In this document: positions 29,260 through 38,564 of the stretch, piece after piece
How the letters are laid out: each line of letters starts with the position of its first letter
Numbering within the stretch: the first letter of the stretch is position 1
Origin: an uncultured Collinsella sp.
GTDB taxonomy: Bacteria > Actinomycetota > Coriobacteriia > Coriobacteriales > Coriobacteriaceae
Length of the DNA stretch: 64,000 nt
Reading direction: 5' to 3'
Assembly: GCA_900540985.1 (NCBI GenBank)
Contig: UQIC01000008.1
Location: 6,037 to 70,036 of the forward strand
Position numbers and translations under genes: made by a program
Notes under the pieces: model-generated
The model's database searches: none
Seen by the model: the letters and a program-made list of their open reading frames with translations, nothing else
Told to the model about the DNA's origin: nothing

Positions 29260-30507
29260 ATGACCGGTTCCTACGAAGAAGTTCGACTCGTCAAGTTTCA
29301 TACGCCAGCACTGCTCACCGAGCGCGAGCAGGCTGCGGCACGGCGTCGCTTCTGCACGCTTCTCGTTCCGCCGCAAAAGGGCGGCTTTGGCGGCAACGCC
29401 TATGTCCGCCGCGTCCAGAGCGGCGATCGCGCTTTTGAGCTCGCGCTTAAGATGCCGCGCCCCGATGCCCAGCCCGAGCAAGAACAGCTCAACCGAGAAA
29501 CTTTGGAAGAGGAGTACCGCACGCTCTCCGTCGTATCCAACCTAAGGGGTTTTCCCGATGTCTACGGTTTTGGCTACACGGCAGACGGAACCCCGGCGCT
29601 GCTCATGGAATGGGTTGACGGCGTCTCGCTTCTTGATGCACGGCCAGCTCTGAGCGATGGCGCTGAAACCTGCCCCGGCGATATCGTCGCCGCGCTGGGT
29701 CTGAGCGTACTCAAGATCATCTTGTCCACGCAATCGCTCGACACGCCCTTTGTTCACCGCGACCTCTCCATGCGCAACATCATGCTGCGTCACGATCGCA
29801 TCCCGCTCGAGGAGCAGGTCTCGAGTGGCTATTTTGACATCTGCCTGATCGATATGGGCAGCGCCAAGCTCGTTAAGCCGGACTTTTCCTTTACCGTCGA
29901 CGTCAACGCTTTTCGCGGTGCCACGCCGGCATACGCGGCACCCGAAATGCTGGAGCGGTTTAAAGCCGACCCCGGTGCGCGTGACAATCCCGCCGTCGAC
30001 ATCTATGCGCTGGGAAGCATCCTCTACGAGCTTTATTGCGGACACGCGCCCTTTGAGGCAGAGCTCAGGCGCTCTGGAGATCACGCGCGCCTCAAGCGCA
30101 CCGTGCAACCGCAACCCCTTGCGCCCGCAACTCCCCGCGAACAGGGCTTGGTCAACGCGATTATGGCTTGTTTGGCAGTCTCGCAAGACGCACGCCCTTC
30201 GGCAAATGAACTCGCGGCGCGCCTTGAGCCTTTCGCCCGTACGGGTGCTCCGCGAAAGCGCCGGCCTGTGGCGGATCGCGGCAGCACTGCCGCCTTGGTG
30301 GACGCCACCGTCCCCACCCGCACGGCTGCACAGGCGCAGCCCACGCCTCGGCCAACCCCATCCACCGAGACCATCCGCAGCGCCGAGTCCATGCGTCGCG
30401 CGCGCCTTGCCGTCAAACGTCAACGCACGATGGCACTCACGATGGTGATTGCTGCCCTGGTAGCAATCGTGGTTATACTCTTCCTCGCATCTGCCGGCAT
30501 ACTTTAG
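29260..30507 (+). CDS. Ser/Thr protein kinase with C-terminal membrane anchor
   Basis: 415 residues. The kinase domain spans most of the first 320: Lys64 in ELALKM, HRDLSMRN (166-173) and DMG (198-200) for DFG, then TPAYAAPEM. DMG, HRDLS and a glycine loop starting after a long lead segment are shared with the 33236 kinase, so the two form a subfamily. A basic linker and one membrane span (ALTMVIAALVAIVVILFLA) end the protein with almost nothing outside, so it is tail-anchored. The start at 29260 follows GAAAGG. It is transcribed alone from P6. Confidence 0.85.
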   Translation: MTGSYEEVRLVKFHTPALLTEREQAAARRRFCTLLVPPQKGGFGGNAYVRRVQSGDRAFELALKMPRPDAQPEQEQLNRETLEEEYRTLSVVSNLRGFPDVYGFGYTADGTPALLMEWVDGVSLLDARPALSDGAETCPGDIVAALGLSVLKIILSTQSLDTPFVHRDLSMRNIMLRHDRIPLEEQVSSGYFDICLIDMGSAKLVKPDFSFTVDVNAFRGATPAYAAPEMLERFKADPGARDNPAVDIYALGSILYELYCGHAPFEAELRRSGDHARLKRTVQPQPLAPATPREQGLVNAIMACLAVSQDARPSANELAARLEPFARTGAPRKRRPVADRGSTAALVDATVPTRTAAQAQPTPRPTPSTETIRSAESMRRARLAVKRQRTMALTMVIAALVAIVVILFLASAGIL

Positions 30508-30552
30508 CCGCCAGTAAAACCCAAGTCAGCAAATAGACCCATTTGCAAAAAG

Positions 30553-30643
30553 CGGTGGCGGGGGCGGCGCCCCAAAAAAACGCGCCCCTCACTGGTACCA
30601 AGGCGGGCGGGCCCGACCCTCAAAAAAGCCGCCCCCGCCACCG
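30553..30643. terminator. Long inverted repeat between convergent genes, probable terminator
   Basis: CGGTGGCGGGGGCGGC (30553-30568) and its perfect complement (30628-30643) enclose a 59-nt loop that itself holds an A-run and G/C blocks. It lies between the 29260 and 30677 genes. It may be a terminator or another repeat family; no long U-tract follows. Confidence 0.5.
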
Positions 30644-30676
30644 TCCCCATGCATCGCACGCTGACAATACGAGGTA

Positions 30677-31921
30677 CTAGGAAATCAAAAGCTCAAAGGA
30701 ATCCGTGATGCTCGTTCCCATGTTGACGGCAGAGTCCCTCGAAACGACCTCCGTATCCAGGTAGTACTTGCCATTCTTCTTTTTAGGAACACCCGTAACC
30801 GTAAGGTCGCAGTCCTCCTCCTCGACGGGAAGTGAGAACTCAAAGCCCTTGTTTTTAACAAACGTACCAGTGACGTCCGTGTAGGTGCGATAGTCGTCAC
30901 CATCGGATTGGGCGACGGTTTTTTCGGCGTTGTAGGTATCGTGGGCATGCAGCGTGGCCGAGATGTCTGCAACCGCTTCGCCGGAATCGCTGATGCTCTT
31001 AAACACAATCACAAGGTCGTTTTTGCTCGCGCCGTAGCAAGTATGGCCCCAAGAGTTGCCCGTCTCCTTAAGTGATCCGCGCCACGTGGTGTTGACAAAG
31101 CTCGTGGGCTTATCGATGTTGAGCTTCGCTGTGCTACCAGAGGTCGTAGTGGTCGACGAGGTCGCATTGCCCGTCGTGGAGGAGTCCTCGGCATCGGAGC
31201 TGGCGTCCTCGCCGTTCTTGCTTGCGGTCTTGAGCTCCGCCTTAGCATCCTTAAGGTCGGACTTTGTCTGATCGAGCTCGTCTTGCGTTTTTGTGAGTTC
31301 GTCCTTGGAAGATTCAAGCTGCTTCTTGAGCTTTTGAATCTGCTCCGTATTTTGCGGATGGGCCAGGCCATATGAGTAGCCCGCCCAGCCGGTTCCCGCG
31401 CACAAGGCGGCAACGACAATAACGCCGGCGGCGATGGCGGGCGCATACGACTTGCCCAGGCGCTTGCGTGCCAGCTTGTACTCGGCCTTGGCCGTCTTGA
31501 GGCTCTCGCGGTCCTGCTCGAGCTGCTCTTCCTCACCGAGCGGCGTAGAACCAAAATCGGCATGGCAGGCAGGCTCAGTTTCCACGTCCTCGATCGTAGT
31601 GCCAAAGTCCGACAAGGGATCGACTACACGCGTGGCGTCCGAATCGGATTCGGGCACAGCGGGCTCAAACGCGCCGGGTGCCGCCACCGGCTGCTCGTCT
31701 GCTTTCCAGGCAGCATCCGCCTTAGGCAACTCCACCGTTGCCGCCGTAGCGGCCTCGCCGTCGCGCCAAGAAAAGGCAGGGCTCTGTGACACGGTCTGGG
31801 GCGTAGTATAGGGATCTTCGGAAACGGGCGCGGTCGACGAGGGCGCGGCAAGAGGCGATCCACACTCAGAGCAAAAACTAGCGTCATCGGGCAACAATGC
31901 ACCGCAATAAGGGCATTCCAT
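30677..31921 (-). CDS. Zinc-ribbon membrane protein with extracellular domain
   Basis: 414 residues. An N-terminal zinc ribbon (CPYC...CSEC, residues 3-20), an acidic disordered stretch, a helix (EEEQLEQDRESLKTAKAEYKLARKRL), one membrane span (about 160-185, APAIAAGVIVVAALCAG), then a coiled coil (IQKLKKQLESSKDELTKTQDELDQTK) and a beta-rich C-terminal domain of about 150 residues predicted outside. The layout cytoplasmic zinc ribbon, membrane, outer domain recurs in Gram-positive stress sensors. The start at 31921 is an ATG, but no clear ribosome binding site was confirmed. Its promoter is P7. Confidence 0.75.
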   Translation of the reverse strand: MECPYCGALLPDDASFCSECGSPLAAPSSTAPVSEDPYTTPQTVSQSPAFSWRDGEAATAATVELPKADAAWKADEQPVAAPGAFEPAVPESDSDATRVVDPLSDFGTTIEDVETEPACHADFGSTPLGEEEQLEQDRESLKTAKAEYKLARKRLGKSYAPAIAAGVIVVAALCAGTGWAGYSYGLAHPQNTEQIQKLKKQLESSKDELTKTQDELDQTKSDLKDAKAELKTASKNGEDASSDAEDSSTTGNATSSTTTTSGSTAKLNIDKPTSFVNTTWRGSLKETGNSWGHTCYGASKNDLVIVFKSISDSGEAVADISATLHAHDTYNAEKTVAQSDGDDYRTYTDVTGTFVKNKGFEFSLPVEEEDCDLTVTGVPKKKNGKYYLDTEVVSRDSAVNMGTSITDSFELLIS

Positions 31922-31982
31922 AGGGCACGACCTCTCAAAATGTGTCGTTTGCAGCCATCCTGCAACTTGGCGTATCTGCCCT

Positions 31983-32020
31983 ATAATGTCTCAATAGTTA
32001 TGCAAAGCGTTGCGCAACAT
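31983..32020 (-). promoter_or_regulatory. Regulon promoter P7 (31921 gene), overlapping a plus-strand promoter
   Basis: Minus strand: ATGTTGCGCAACG (palindrome 32008-32019), 19 nt, CATTAT (31983-31988). On the plus strand the same bases give TATAAT (31982-31987), a good -10 for the 32102 gene, whose transcript would cross the palindrome. Confidence 0.55.
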
Positions 32021-32101
32021 TTTTCGAGTCGGTACGCTTTGAGCGTAGCCATTTCCTATCATGTTTGCAGTACGTCATTAAAGTTATCTGGGGAGGCAGC
32101 C

Positions 32102-33064
32102 ATGGCGGCGGAAACACCGTGCTCGGTCCTCTACAACGACATCCGATCGTTCGGCGGTCTCAAGCATCTCGAGATTGCGCGAATGCTCATTAACGGCAAT
32201 TCGTATGCAGGCAGTACCCTGCTCGACAAATGCTCTACCAACCGCTCGTACCTCACTCGCTACATCGTCCACCGCGAGCCCGATCAGTGTGCGCCAGGCA
32301 TCTACAATGACCTTACCGTCTCCACGCTTAACCTTGCCGCCGCCATTAGTAACAAGCTCGGCGGAGGCGATCGCGCCTATCAGGAAATATCCGAGCATTA
32401 CAGCGGCCCGGCGGCCCAAGGCATGATGTCGGTTCTCGCCGATTATGACCTCGACGACCGCCTCTACGCCAATGCCTTGGGGCGTATCAACAGCTCCGAT
32501 GACCACGGCCCCCGCGAAAAAAGCACGCTCTTCTTGATGCTCTTTGTGGCAACGGGCGCACTTGCCGACCCCGTTCAAGGCGTGGCCACCGTCGAGCGCT
32601 TTTGCGACAGCAAGACGGGCGGGCACTTTGGCACCACCGAAACTACCGTCGGACGCGGCTTTATGGGCAGCCTGGAGCAGCCGCGCACCGTTGCCCCCAA
32701 CCTCGGTCTGCTCAGGACGCATGCCGACAACTGCGTCGACATGCAAATCCATCCCCTCACACGCGATCCGCGCGGCACCGTGATTGGTTCTTTGCCCAAA
32801 ACCTCGCCCAGCATCACCGATGTGGGCGCCGACGCATCGCGCGAGCATCTTCGCATTTGGCTTGAGGGTGAGCACTGGTACGCCCAGGGCCTTGGATCGA
32901 CCAACGGCACGGTGCTCGAATCGGGTGCAGGCGACGGCGATACCGTAATCGAGCCGCCCCGCGACCAACGAGAGCCCGGCAAAGTCTATCCCCCCGTGGA
33001 AATCGCCAACAGCGACAGACTTCATTTGGGTCTCTATACAACGTTTCTCGTTATTGTGGACTAG
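32102..33064 (+). CDS. FHA-domain protein
   Basis: 320 residues. The first 200 are helical with no recognised motif. The C-terminal third is an FHA domain: TVIGSLPKTSPSITDVG, SREHLRIWL, LGSTNGTVLESG and SDRLHLGLYTTFLVI. The start at 32102 follows GGGGAGG. An FHA protein placed between two kinase genes is expected to be their phosphothreonine reader. It is transcribed divergently from the zinc-ribbon membrane protein gene across P7. Confidence 0.8.
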   Translation: MAAETPCSVLYNDIRSFGGLKHLEIARMLINGNSYAGSTLLDKCSTNRSYLTRYIVHREPDQCAPGIYNDLTVSTLNLAAAISNKLGGGDRAYQEISEHYSGPAAQGMMSVLADYDLDDRLYANALGRINSSDDHGPREKSTLFLMLFVATGALADPVQGVATVERFCDSKTGGHFGTTETTVGRGFMGSLEQPRTVAPNLGLLRTHADNCVDMQIHPLTRDPRGTVIGSLPKTSPSITDVGADASREHLRIWLEGEHWYAQGLGSTNGTVLESGAGDGDTVIEPPRDQREPGKVYPPVEIANSDRLHLGLYTTFLVIVD

Positions 33065-33126
33065 CGCGTAGAGACGTGGGAAAACAGGTGTCACTCGTCT
33101 TATATCATTTACGTTGCACGCTGCAC

Positions 33127-33133
33127 TATAAAT
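33127..33133 (+). promoter_or_regulatory. Candidate -10 box of the 33236 kinase gene
   Basis: TATAAAT in an A+T-rich pocket about 105 nt before the start codon. No regulon palindrome is present in this gap (33065-33235). Confidence 0.35.
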
Positions 33134-33235
33134 AGCAATACGAGTCAGCTTATCGGCAAACACGTCTATCATGGGCTTTAATCGATAATCGCGTTCTCGG
33201 TGTGAGCACGCGGCCCCACCAAACGAAGGAACGCC

Positions 33236-35320
33236 TTGGATACCACCAACACCGCCCCTGGCGACAAACTCATCCGTCTCGACACGTTCGACACCGCCGT
33301 AGCGGTCGACCCCAGCGCCGAGGACGACGCCAAGCGACGGTTTATGACGCTTATTCTTCAGACGGCATACCGCGACGGCGGCAATATCGGACACGTGCTT
33401 CGCGCGACCAACACAAGCGGCGAGGTCTTTGCCGTCAAGCTGCTCAAGGACAACGCCATCCTTTCCGGCCAAGCCCCCGATCGCTCCGCCGAGCAAGCGG
33501 CTGCGCACCTGGCCAACACCGCCGCCCTGTTCGAGGAGTACCGTCATCTGTGCACCGTCTCGCACCTGCGCGGATTTCCGCGCGTCTATGGCTATGGATC
33601 GTGCGAGGACGACCCGCTCATCCTCATGGAGTGGGTCGAGGGCACCTCGCTCAAGCAGGCGCTGCCCTTGCTTCCGCACGATGCGTCGGGCGGGCTAACC
33701 ACCCAGATGGTGGCCGCCGTTGGAAACGCCGTGCTTCGCGCACTCCTGATGACCCAGGGACTCGTAAATCCGGTCGTCCATCGCGACCTGTCGCCCGCCA
33801 ATATCATGTTCCGTACCACCAGTCGAACGCTCGAGCAGCAGATCGTCGATTGCTCCTTTGACCCCTGCCTCATCGACATGGGCTCCGCGACCATGGCCCT
33901 CGGCGATGACACGATCACCCGGCGCGCCGACATCTGGCGCTTTGCCACGCCCGCATACGCCGCGCCCGAGATGCTCACGCAGGATATCGAAGGCATCGCG
34001 GCCCTTCGCCGCTCGCCCGCCATCGACGTCTACGCACTATCGAGCATTCTGTACCAGCTCTACAGCGGTCGTAAACCGTTCGATGTGGAGTCGACGGGTG
34101 CCGCGGCAACCGGCTCGTTCTACCTCATAAAGACCAAGACCAAGCCGGCACCGCTCGAGCCGCGATGCAATGACGACGAGGCACTCGTCCAGATCATCAT
34201 GAAGGGTCTCTCAGTCGAGCAGTGCGATCGTCCCACCGAGCAGCAGATGCTCGAGGTGCTCTCGGCATACCTCACCGATGCCGAATCCGAGGGCCGCGAA
34301 GGCGCGGGCAGTGATGCCGCAATCGACATCGACTCCGGTACACACCTTAAGGTCGACGTCGCCGGCGAGCGCGCGAGAGAGATCCTGGAGCAGGCCCGGC
34401 ACGATGCCATGACCCGCCGCCGGTTTATTATCGGTGGCGTCGTTGCAGCCGTTGCGGGGCTCAGCGTCGTTGGGGCGGCGACCCATGGCTTTGGCATCCC
34501 CGACTACCTGGACGGCATCCGCGGTTCGCTTGACGACTACACCTGGGATCAGCTGCAGGAGATTTCGCTCAAGATTAAGGCCGCCAAGACCCGTAGCGAG
34601 GCACGCGAGATTGCCAAGCGCTATCACCTGCTCGATGACAACGGGCATATCCCCTATCCATGCACTAAGCGCGTGAAGCTCACCAATGGGCTGCACGTCG
34701 GCGCGCAGCTCGTGGGCATCCGCCACGACGAGCTTCTGGACGGGACGGGCAAGGCCGGACTGACGTTTATGTTCGATGCGGGTATTGCCGAGCGCAACGC
34801 TGCGGCTGAACCGCCGAGCGCCGGCTGGGCAGATTGCGAGCTGCGGGAATGGCTCAACGGCGACGGCCTTAAGCTGCTGCCCAACGAGTTGCGCGCACTC
34901 ATCAAATCTGTCAAAAAGATCTCGAATAACGCTGGCGCCGCCAACAGTGCATCGTGTCTGAGCGAGTTGCCCGCAACCCTTTGGCTGCCCGCCATGGTCG
35001 AGCTGTGCGGTACGCAACCGCCCGATTCGTTTGCCAAGGACTATCACTACCTGGCAGACATCTACAACGGCGAGGGCAAGGAGTATCAGCTCTTCCGCGA
35101 GCTCAAGGTAAGTCCGTATACCACGAACGAGATGTTGGTTCGCCAGTGGAAGGGCAAGGACGCCTGTTGGTGGGAACGAACGGCGAGTCCCGACACATCG
35201 GAGAGTGGAGGCACACTCTATTTGAATCGCGTGGGCCACGACGGCGACGCCTTTACGTACGCAACGCCTGCGGACAAGCCAAACAAACTAACCTGTGTGA
35301 TCCCCGGATTCTGTATCTAG
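33236..35320 (+). CDS. Transmembrane Ser/Thr kinase with extracellular DUF6273-like domain
   Basis: 694 residues. The kinase domain shows Lys68 in AVKLL, HRDLSPAN (182-189), DMG (214-216) and TPAYAAPEM. A linker leads to one membrane span (RRFIIGGVVAAVAGLSVVGA, about 402-425). The outer 260 residues end in WWERTASPDTSESGGTLYL and a VIPGFCI tail, which recalls DUF6273-type domains (WLRS...VRPAF). The topology kinase inside, sensor outside is that of a receptor kinase. The start is TTG at 33236 after AAGGAA; no better start is seen. Confidence 0.8.
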   Translation: MDTTNTAPGDKLIRLDTFDTAVAVDPSAEDDAKRRFMTLILQTAYRDGGNIGHVLRATNTSGEVFAVKLLKDNAILSGQAPDRSAEQAAAHLANTAALFEEYRHLCTVSHLRGFPRVYGYGSCEDDPLILMEWVEGTSLKQALPLLPHDASGGLTTQMVAAVGNAVLRALLMTQGLVNPVVHRDLSPANIMFRTTSRTLEQQIVDCSFDPCLIDMGSATMALGDDTITRRADIWRFATPAYAAPEMLTQDIEGIAALRRSPAIDVYALSSILYQLYSGRKPFDVESTGAAATGSFYLIKTKTKPAPLEPRCNDDEALVQIIMKGLSVEQCDRPTEQQMLEVLSAYLTDAESEGREGAGSDAAIDIDSGTHLKVDVAGERAREILEQARHDAMTRRRFIIGGVVAAVAGLSVVGAATHGFGIPDYLDGIRGSLDDYTWDQLQEISLKIKAAKTRSEAREIAKRYHLLDDNGHIPYPCTKRVKLTNGLHVGAQLVGIRHDELLDGTGKAGLTFMFDAGIAERNAAAEPPSAGWADCELREWLNGDGLKLLPNELRALIKSVKKISNNAGAANSASCLSELPATLWLPAMVELCGTQPPDSFAKDYHYLADIYNGEGKEYQLFRELKVSPYTTNEMLVRQWKGKDACWWERTASPDTSESGGTLYLNRVGHDGDAFTYATPADKPNKLTCVIPGFCI

Positions 35321-35361
35321 GGAGCGGGCGTCTTGCCGTGACGGGGCCCTCCCCGGCAATT

Positions 35362-35740
35362 GTCTCGATCTGTAACAGTTAGAACCCAAAAACCGGTCTA
35401 GTTGTTACAGATCGAGACAAAACCCCAGCCCCGCGAGACAACATCTCAATCTGTAACAGTAAGGGGTTAAAAACCTCTCTAGATGTTACAGATTGAGACA
35501 TTTGAGTTGACCGCGGACGGTCCGTCTCAATCTGTAACAGTTGGAGGTCATATTTCCTGCCAGATGTTACAGATTGAGACATTGAGTTTCCTGCCAACTG
35601 TTTGTCTTGATCTGTAACAAATACTCGGCAAACCGGGGTCTAGATGTTACAGATCGAGACGTTAGTTTTCGGCCGAAATGTTCGTCTAAATCTGTAACAG
35701 CTATGGTTCAAAAACCGGTCCAGACATTACAGATTGAGAT
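35362..35740. repeat. Family A palindrome array A3 to A7
   Basis: Five elements at 35362-35418, 35443-35499, 35524-35580, 35604-35660 and 35684-35740. Starts are 81, 81, 80 and 80 bp apart. Every element is 16 + 25 + 16 nt; spacers are 24, 24, 23 and 23 nt. Arms change from G:C to A:T at the variable position on both sides together. Fills the gap between the last island kinase and the copper operon. Confidence 0.95.
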
Positions 35741-35817
35741 GTTTGGCAGAGACGGCCACCTATTGAGCAGCCACCCTCATCTGTAATGAAAAGTCATACA
35801 TTCCAACTATTACTAGA

Positions 35818-35844
35818 CACCCCCAGGGGGTATGGGTGTATAGT
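35818..35844 (+). promoter_or_regulatory. copA promoter with CsoR-like operator
   Basis: ACACCCCCAGGGGGTAT (35818-35834) fits the CsoR operator pattern of a C-run and G-run flanked by TA, and lies directly before TATAGT (35839-35844). CsoR bound here would block the promoter until copper is present. csoR itself is the third gene of the operon. Confidence 0.7.
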
Positions 35845-35891
35845 ATCGGCAGGTTAACAATTCCAACACCGAACCACAGAAAGGAGAAGCC

Positions 35892-38237
35892 ATGGCTCAA
35901 GATAAGTTCGACGTGGGCGGCATGACATGCGCCGCCTGCCAGGCGCACGTGGACCGCGCCGTAAGCAAACTCGACGGCGTCCAAAGCGTCGCGGTCAACC
36001 TACTCGCCGGTTCCATGATGGTCGACTACGACCCAGCGCAGGTCTCCCCCGACGATATCTGCACCGCCGTCGACCGCGCGGGTTACTCGGCCTCACTCGT
36101 CGATGCGAGCACCGGTGCCGCCGGCTCAAACGGCAGCACGCAAGCCAGGTCCGGCGCCGCCCACATGGAGTCGCCCACCAAAAAATTGGAGGCCGCCGCC
36201 TCTGCCATGCGCGCCCGCCTCATCATCTCGATCGTTTTCCTCGTCCCACTGTTCTACATAGGCATGGGACACATGCTCGGCTGGCCGCTGCCCGGCATTT
36301 TCACCGACCATACCCACAGCATGACGCTCGCCCTCACCGAGCTCGTCCTGCTCATCCCCATCGTCTATGTCAACGACGCGTACTTTATAAACGGGTTTAA
36401 ATCGCTCGCGCATGGCGCGCCCACCATGGACGCCCTTATTGCCGTGGGCGCCACCGCCTCCATCGCCTGGTCGCTCTACGCCATGTTCATCATGGCCGAC
36501 CAGCTGGCCACAGGTCAGGTGCACGAGGCAATGATGACGGGCATGGACAATCTGTATTTTGAGAGCGCCGGCACGATCCTGTCTCTGGTCACCGTGGGCA
36601 AATACCTTGAGACGCGCAGCAAGTCCAAAACTGGCGGCGCCATCGAGGCGCTCATCGACCTGGCACCCAAGACCGCGACCGTCGTGGCAGAGGACGGCAG
36701 CGAGACCACCGTCGACGTCGACAGCATCCTTCCCGGCCAGGTCCTGCGCGTGCGTCCCGGCGAGTCCATCCCCGTCGATGGCGTGGTGCTCGAGGGCAGC
36801 TCGGCCGTGGACGAGAGTGCGCTCACCGGCGAGTCCATCCCCGTGGAAAAGACCGCCGGCGACACCGTCAACGCCGCCACCGTCAACCGCACTGGCTCGT
36901 TTACCTTCCGCGCTACGCGTGTGGGCGCCGACACGTCGCTTGCCAAGATTATCCAGCTCGTCGAGGATGCCAACGCCACCAAGGCGCCCATCGCCCGCAT
37001 GGCCGACAAGGTCGCCGGTGTGTTTGTTCCCGTGGTATTCGTGATCTCGGCCATGACCTTCGTGGCGTGGATGGCACTGACCGGTAGCGTGAATGAAGCG
37101 CTCACCTCCGCCGTCGCTGTGCTGGTAATCAGCTGTCCGTGCGCACTGGGTCTGGCCACGCCCGTCGCCATTATGGTCGGCACCGGCAAGGGCGCCGAGA
37201 TGGGCATTCTGTTTAAGAGTGCCGAGGCGCTGGAGAACCTGCGCAGCGTGGGCACCGTGGTGCTCGATAAGACGGGTACGGTCACCCGCGGCAAGCCTGC
37301 CGTGACCGATATCGTGGTAGCCGCGCGCGCCGACGGCTCGCCCGCCATGAGCGAAAAGGCGCTGCTCAAGCTGGCCGCGGCGCTGGAGCGATCAAGCGAG
37401 CACCCGCTGGCCGAGGCGATTATGGCCGAGTGCGAGGCGCGCGGAATTGTCGCGCGCATGGTCGAGGACTTTGCCGCCGTGCCCGGTCGTGGCGTTACGG
37501 CGCGCGAGGGGCAGAATGTCATCGCCGCCGGCAACGTGCGCCTGATGGACGAGCTGGGCGTTACCGTGCCCGCGGGCCTTGCCGAACAGCTCGCCGCCGA
37601 AGGCAAGACACCGCTGTTCTTTGCCAAGAACAGCGAGCTTGTCGGTACCATCGCCGTGGCTGACGAGGTCAAAGAGACGAGCGCCGAGGCCATCGCCGCG
37701 CTGCGTTCGCTCGGCGTCGACGTGCGCATGCTCACCGGCGATAACCGTGTGACGGCCGAAGCAATCGCCCGCCGCGTGGGACTGAACAGCAAGCAGGTCA
37801 TCGCCGACGTCCTCCCCGCCGACAAGGAGCGCCACGTCCGCGAGCTGCAGGATGCGGGCGGCAAGGTCGCCATGGTGGGCGACGGCATCAACGACTCCCC
37901 CGCCCTGGCGCGCGCCGACGTGGGCCTTGCTATCGGCACCGGCGCCGACATCGCCAAAGAAGGGGCAGATGTGGTACTCATGCGCAGCGACCTCATGGAC
38001 GTCGCCCGTGCCATCGAGCTTTCGCGCGCCACGATTCGCAACATCAAGCAGGACTTGTTCTGGGCGCTGTTCTACAACGGCATCGGCATTCCGCTGGCGG
38101 CGGGCGTGTTCTTCCCCCTCACCGGTTGGCAACTCTCGCCGATGTTTGGCGCCGCGGCCATGAGCCTGTCGAGCGTGTGTGTCGTAAGCAACGCGCTGCG
38201 CCTGCGAACCTTTAAGCCATCAGTTGCGGTGAAATAA
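35892..38237 (+). CDS. copA: Copper-exporting P1B-type ATPase
   Basis: 781 residues. One N-terminal heavy-metal domain (GMTCAAC, residues 10-16), then membrane helices, TGES actuator motif, CPCALG in the transport helix, DKTGT phosphorylation site, SEHPLAEAI and GDGINDSPAL in the nucleotide domain. This is the CopA set for Cu(I) export across the cell membrane. The start at 35892 follows AAGGAG. It is followed by a copper chaperone gene and csoR. The last codons (VAVK and stop) are supplied by a 67-bp family B repeat that begins at 38222. Confidence 0.93.
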   Translation: MAQDKFDVGGMTCAACQAHVDRAVSKLDGVQSVAVNLLAGSMMVDYDPAQVSPDDICTAVDRAGYSASLVDASTGAAGSNGSTQARSGAAHMESPTKKLEAAASAMRARLIISIVFLVPLFYIGMGHMLGWPLPGIFTDHTHSMTLALTELVLLIPIVYVNDAYFINGFKSLAHGAPTMDALIAVGATASIAWSLYAMFIMADQLATGQVHEAMMTGMDNLYFESAGTILSLVTVGKYLETRSKSKTGGAIEALIDLAPKTATVVAEDGSETTVDVDSILPGQVLRVRPGESIPVDGVVLEGSSAVDESALTGESIPVEKTAGDTVNAATVNRTGSFTFRATRVGADTSLAKIIQLVEDANATKAPIARMADKVAGVFVPVVFVISAMTFVAWMALTGSVNEALTSAVAVLVISCPCALGLATPVAIMVGTGKGAEMGILFKSAEALENLRSVGTVVLDKTGTVTRGKPAVTDIVVAARADGSPAMSEKALLKLAAALERSSEHPLAEAIMAECEARGIVARMVEDFAAVPGRGVTAREGQNVIAAGNVRLMDELGVTVPAGLAEQLAAEGKTPLFFAKNSELVGTIAVADEVKETSAEAIAALRSLGVDVRMLTGDNRVTAEAIARRVGLNSKQVIADVLPADKERHVRELQDAGGKVAMVGDGINDSPALARADVGLAIGTGADIAKEGADVVLMRSDLMDVARAIELSRATIRNIKQDLFWALFYNGIGIPLAAGVFFPLTGWQLSPMFGAAAMSLSSVCVVSNALRLRTFKPSVAVK

Positions 38238-38288
38238 GGCGTAACATGCTTAGCTAAACCGCTATTTAGTCCGTATTCCACCGCAACT
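38222..38288. repeat. Family B palindrome B1, overlapping the copA stop codon
   Basis: 67 bp: AGTTGCGGTGAAATA... paired with ...CCGTATTCCACCGCAACT. It contains the copA stop. Confidence 0.85.
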
Positions 38289-38316
38289 TTAGGTACTCAA
38301 CGAAAAGGAGATAATC

Positions 38317-38538
38317 ATGAACTACATCGTTAAAACGTCTGGCCTTATGTGCGGCCACTGCGACGCCACCGTCGAGACGGCGCTGCTCAACGTAGCCGGC
38401 GTGACCGACGCCGACGCCGATCACGAGACCCAGACCGTCCAGGTGGAGTGTGCCGACACCGTGACCGCCGAGCAGCTCGCCGCCGCTGTCGAGGCCGCGG
38501 GCGAGAAGTTCCATGCCCTATCCGTGACCGCCGCATAG
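38317..38538 (+). CDS. CopZ-like copper chaperone
   Basis: 73 residues forming a single heavy-metal-associated domain with the metal site GLMCGHC and a ferredoxin-like alternation of strands and helices (TVQVECADTVTAEQLAAAVEAAG). It should carry Cu(I) to CopA. The start at 38317 follows AAAGGAG. It sits between copA and csoR, bracketed by the two family B palindromes B1 and B2. Confidence 0.88.
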   Translation: MNYIVKTSGLMCGHCDATVETALLNVAGVTDADADHETQTVQVECADTVTAEQLAAAVEAAGEKFHALSVTAA

Positions 38539-38564
38539 CAGACGCTGCCTACTCAATCCTCAGA

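Noticed and set aside
32084..33679. Minus-strand open frame over the FHA gene and kinase start
   Set aside because: It crosses two well-supported plus-strand genes, has no start signal, and shows no known motif.
35362..35740. The phased repeat array looks like a CRISPR array
   Set aside because: The repeated unit is a palindrome with arms in alternating orientation and short 23-25 nt intervals, there are only five units, and no cas gene is nearby.
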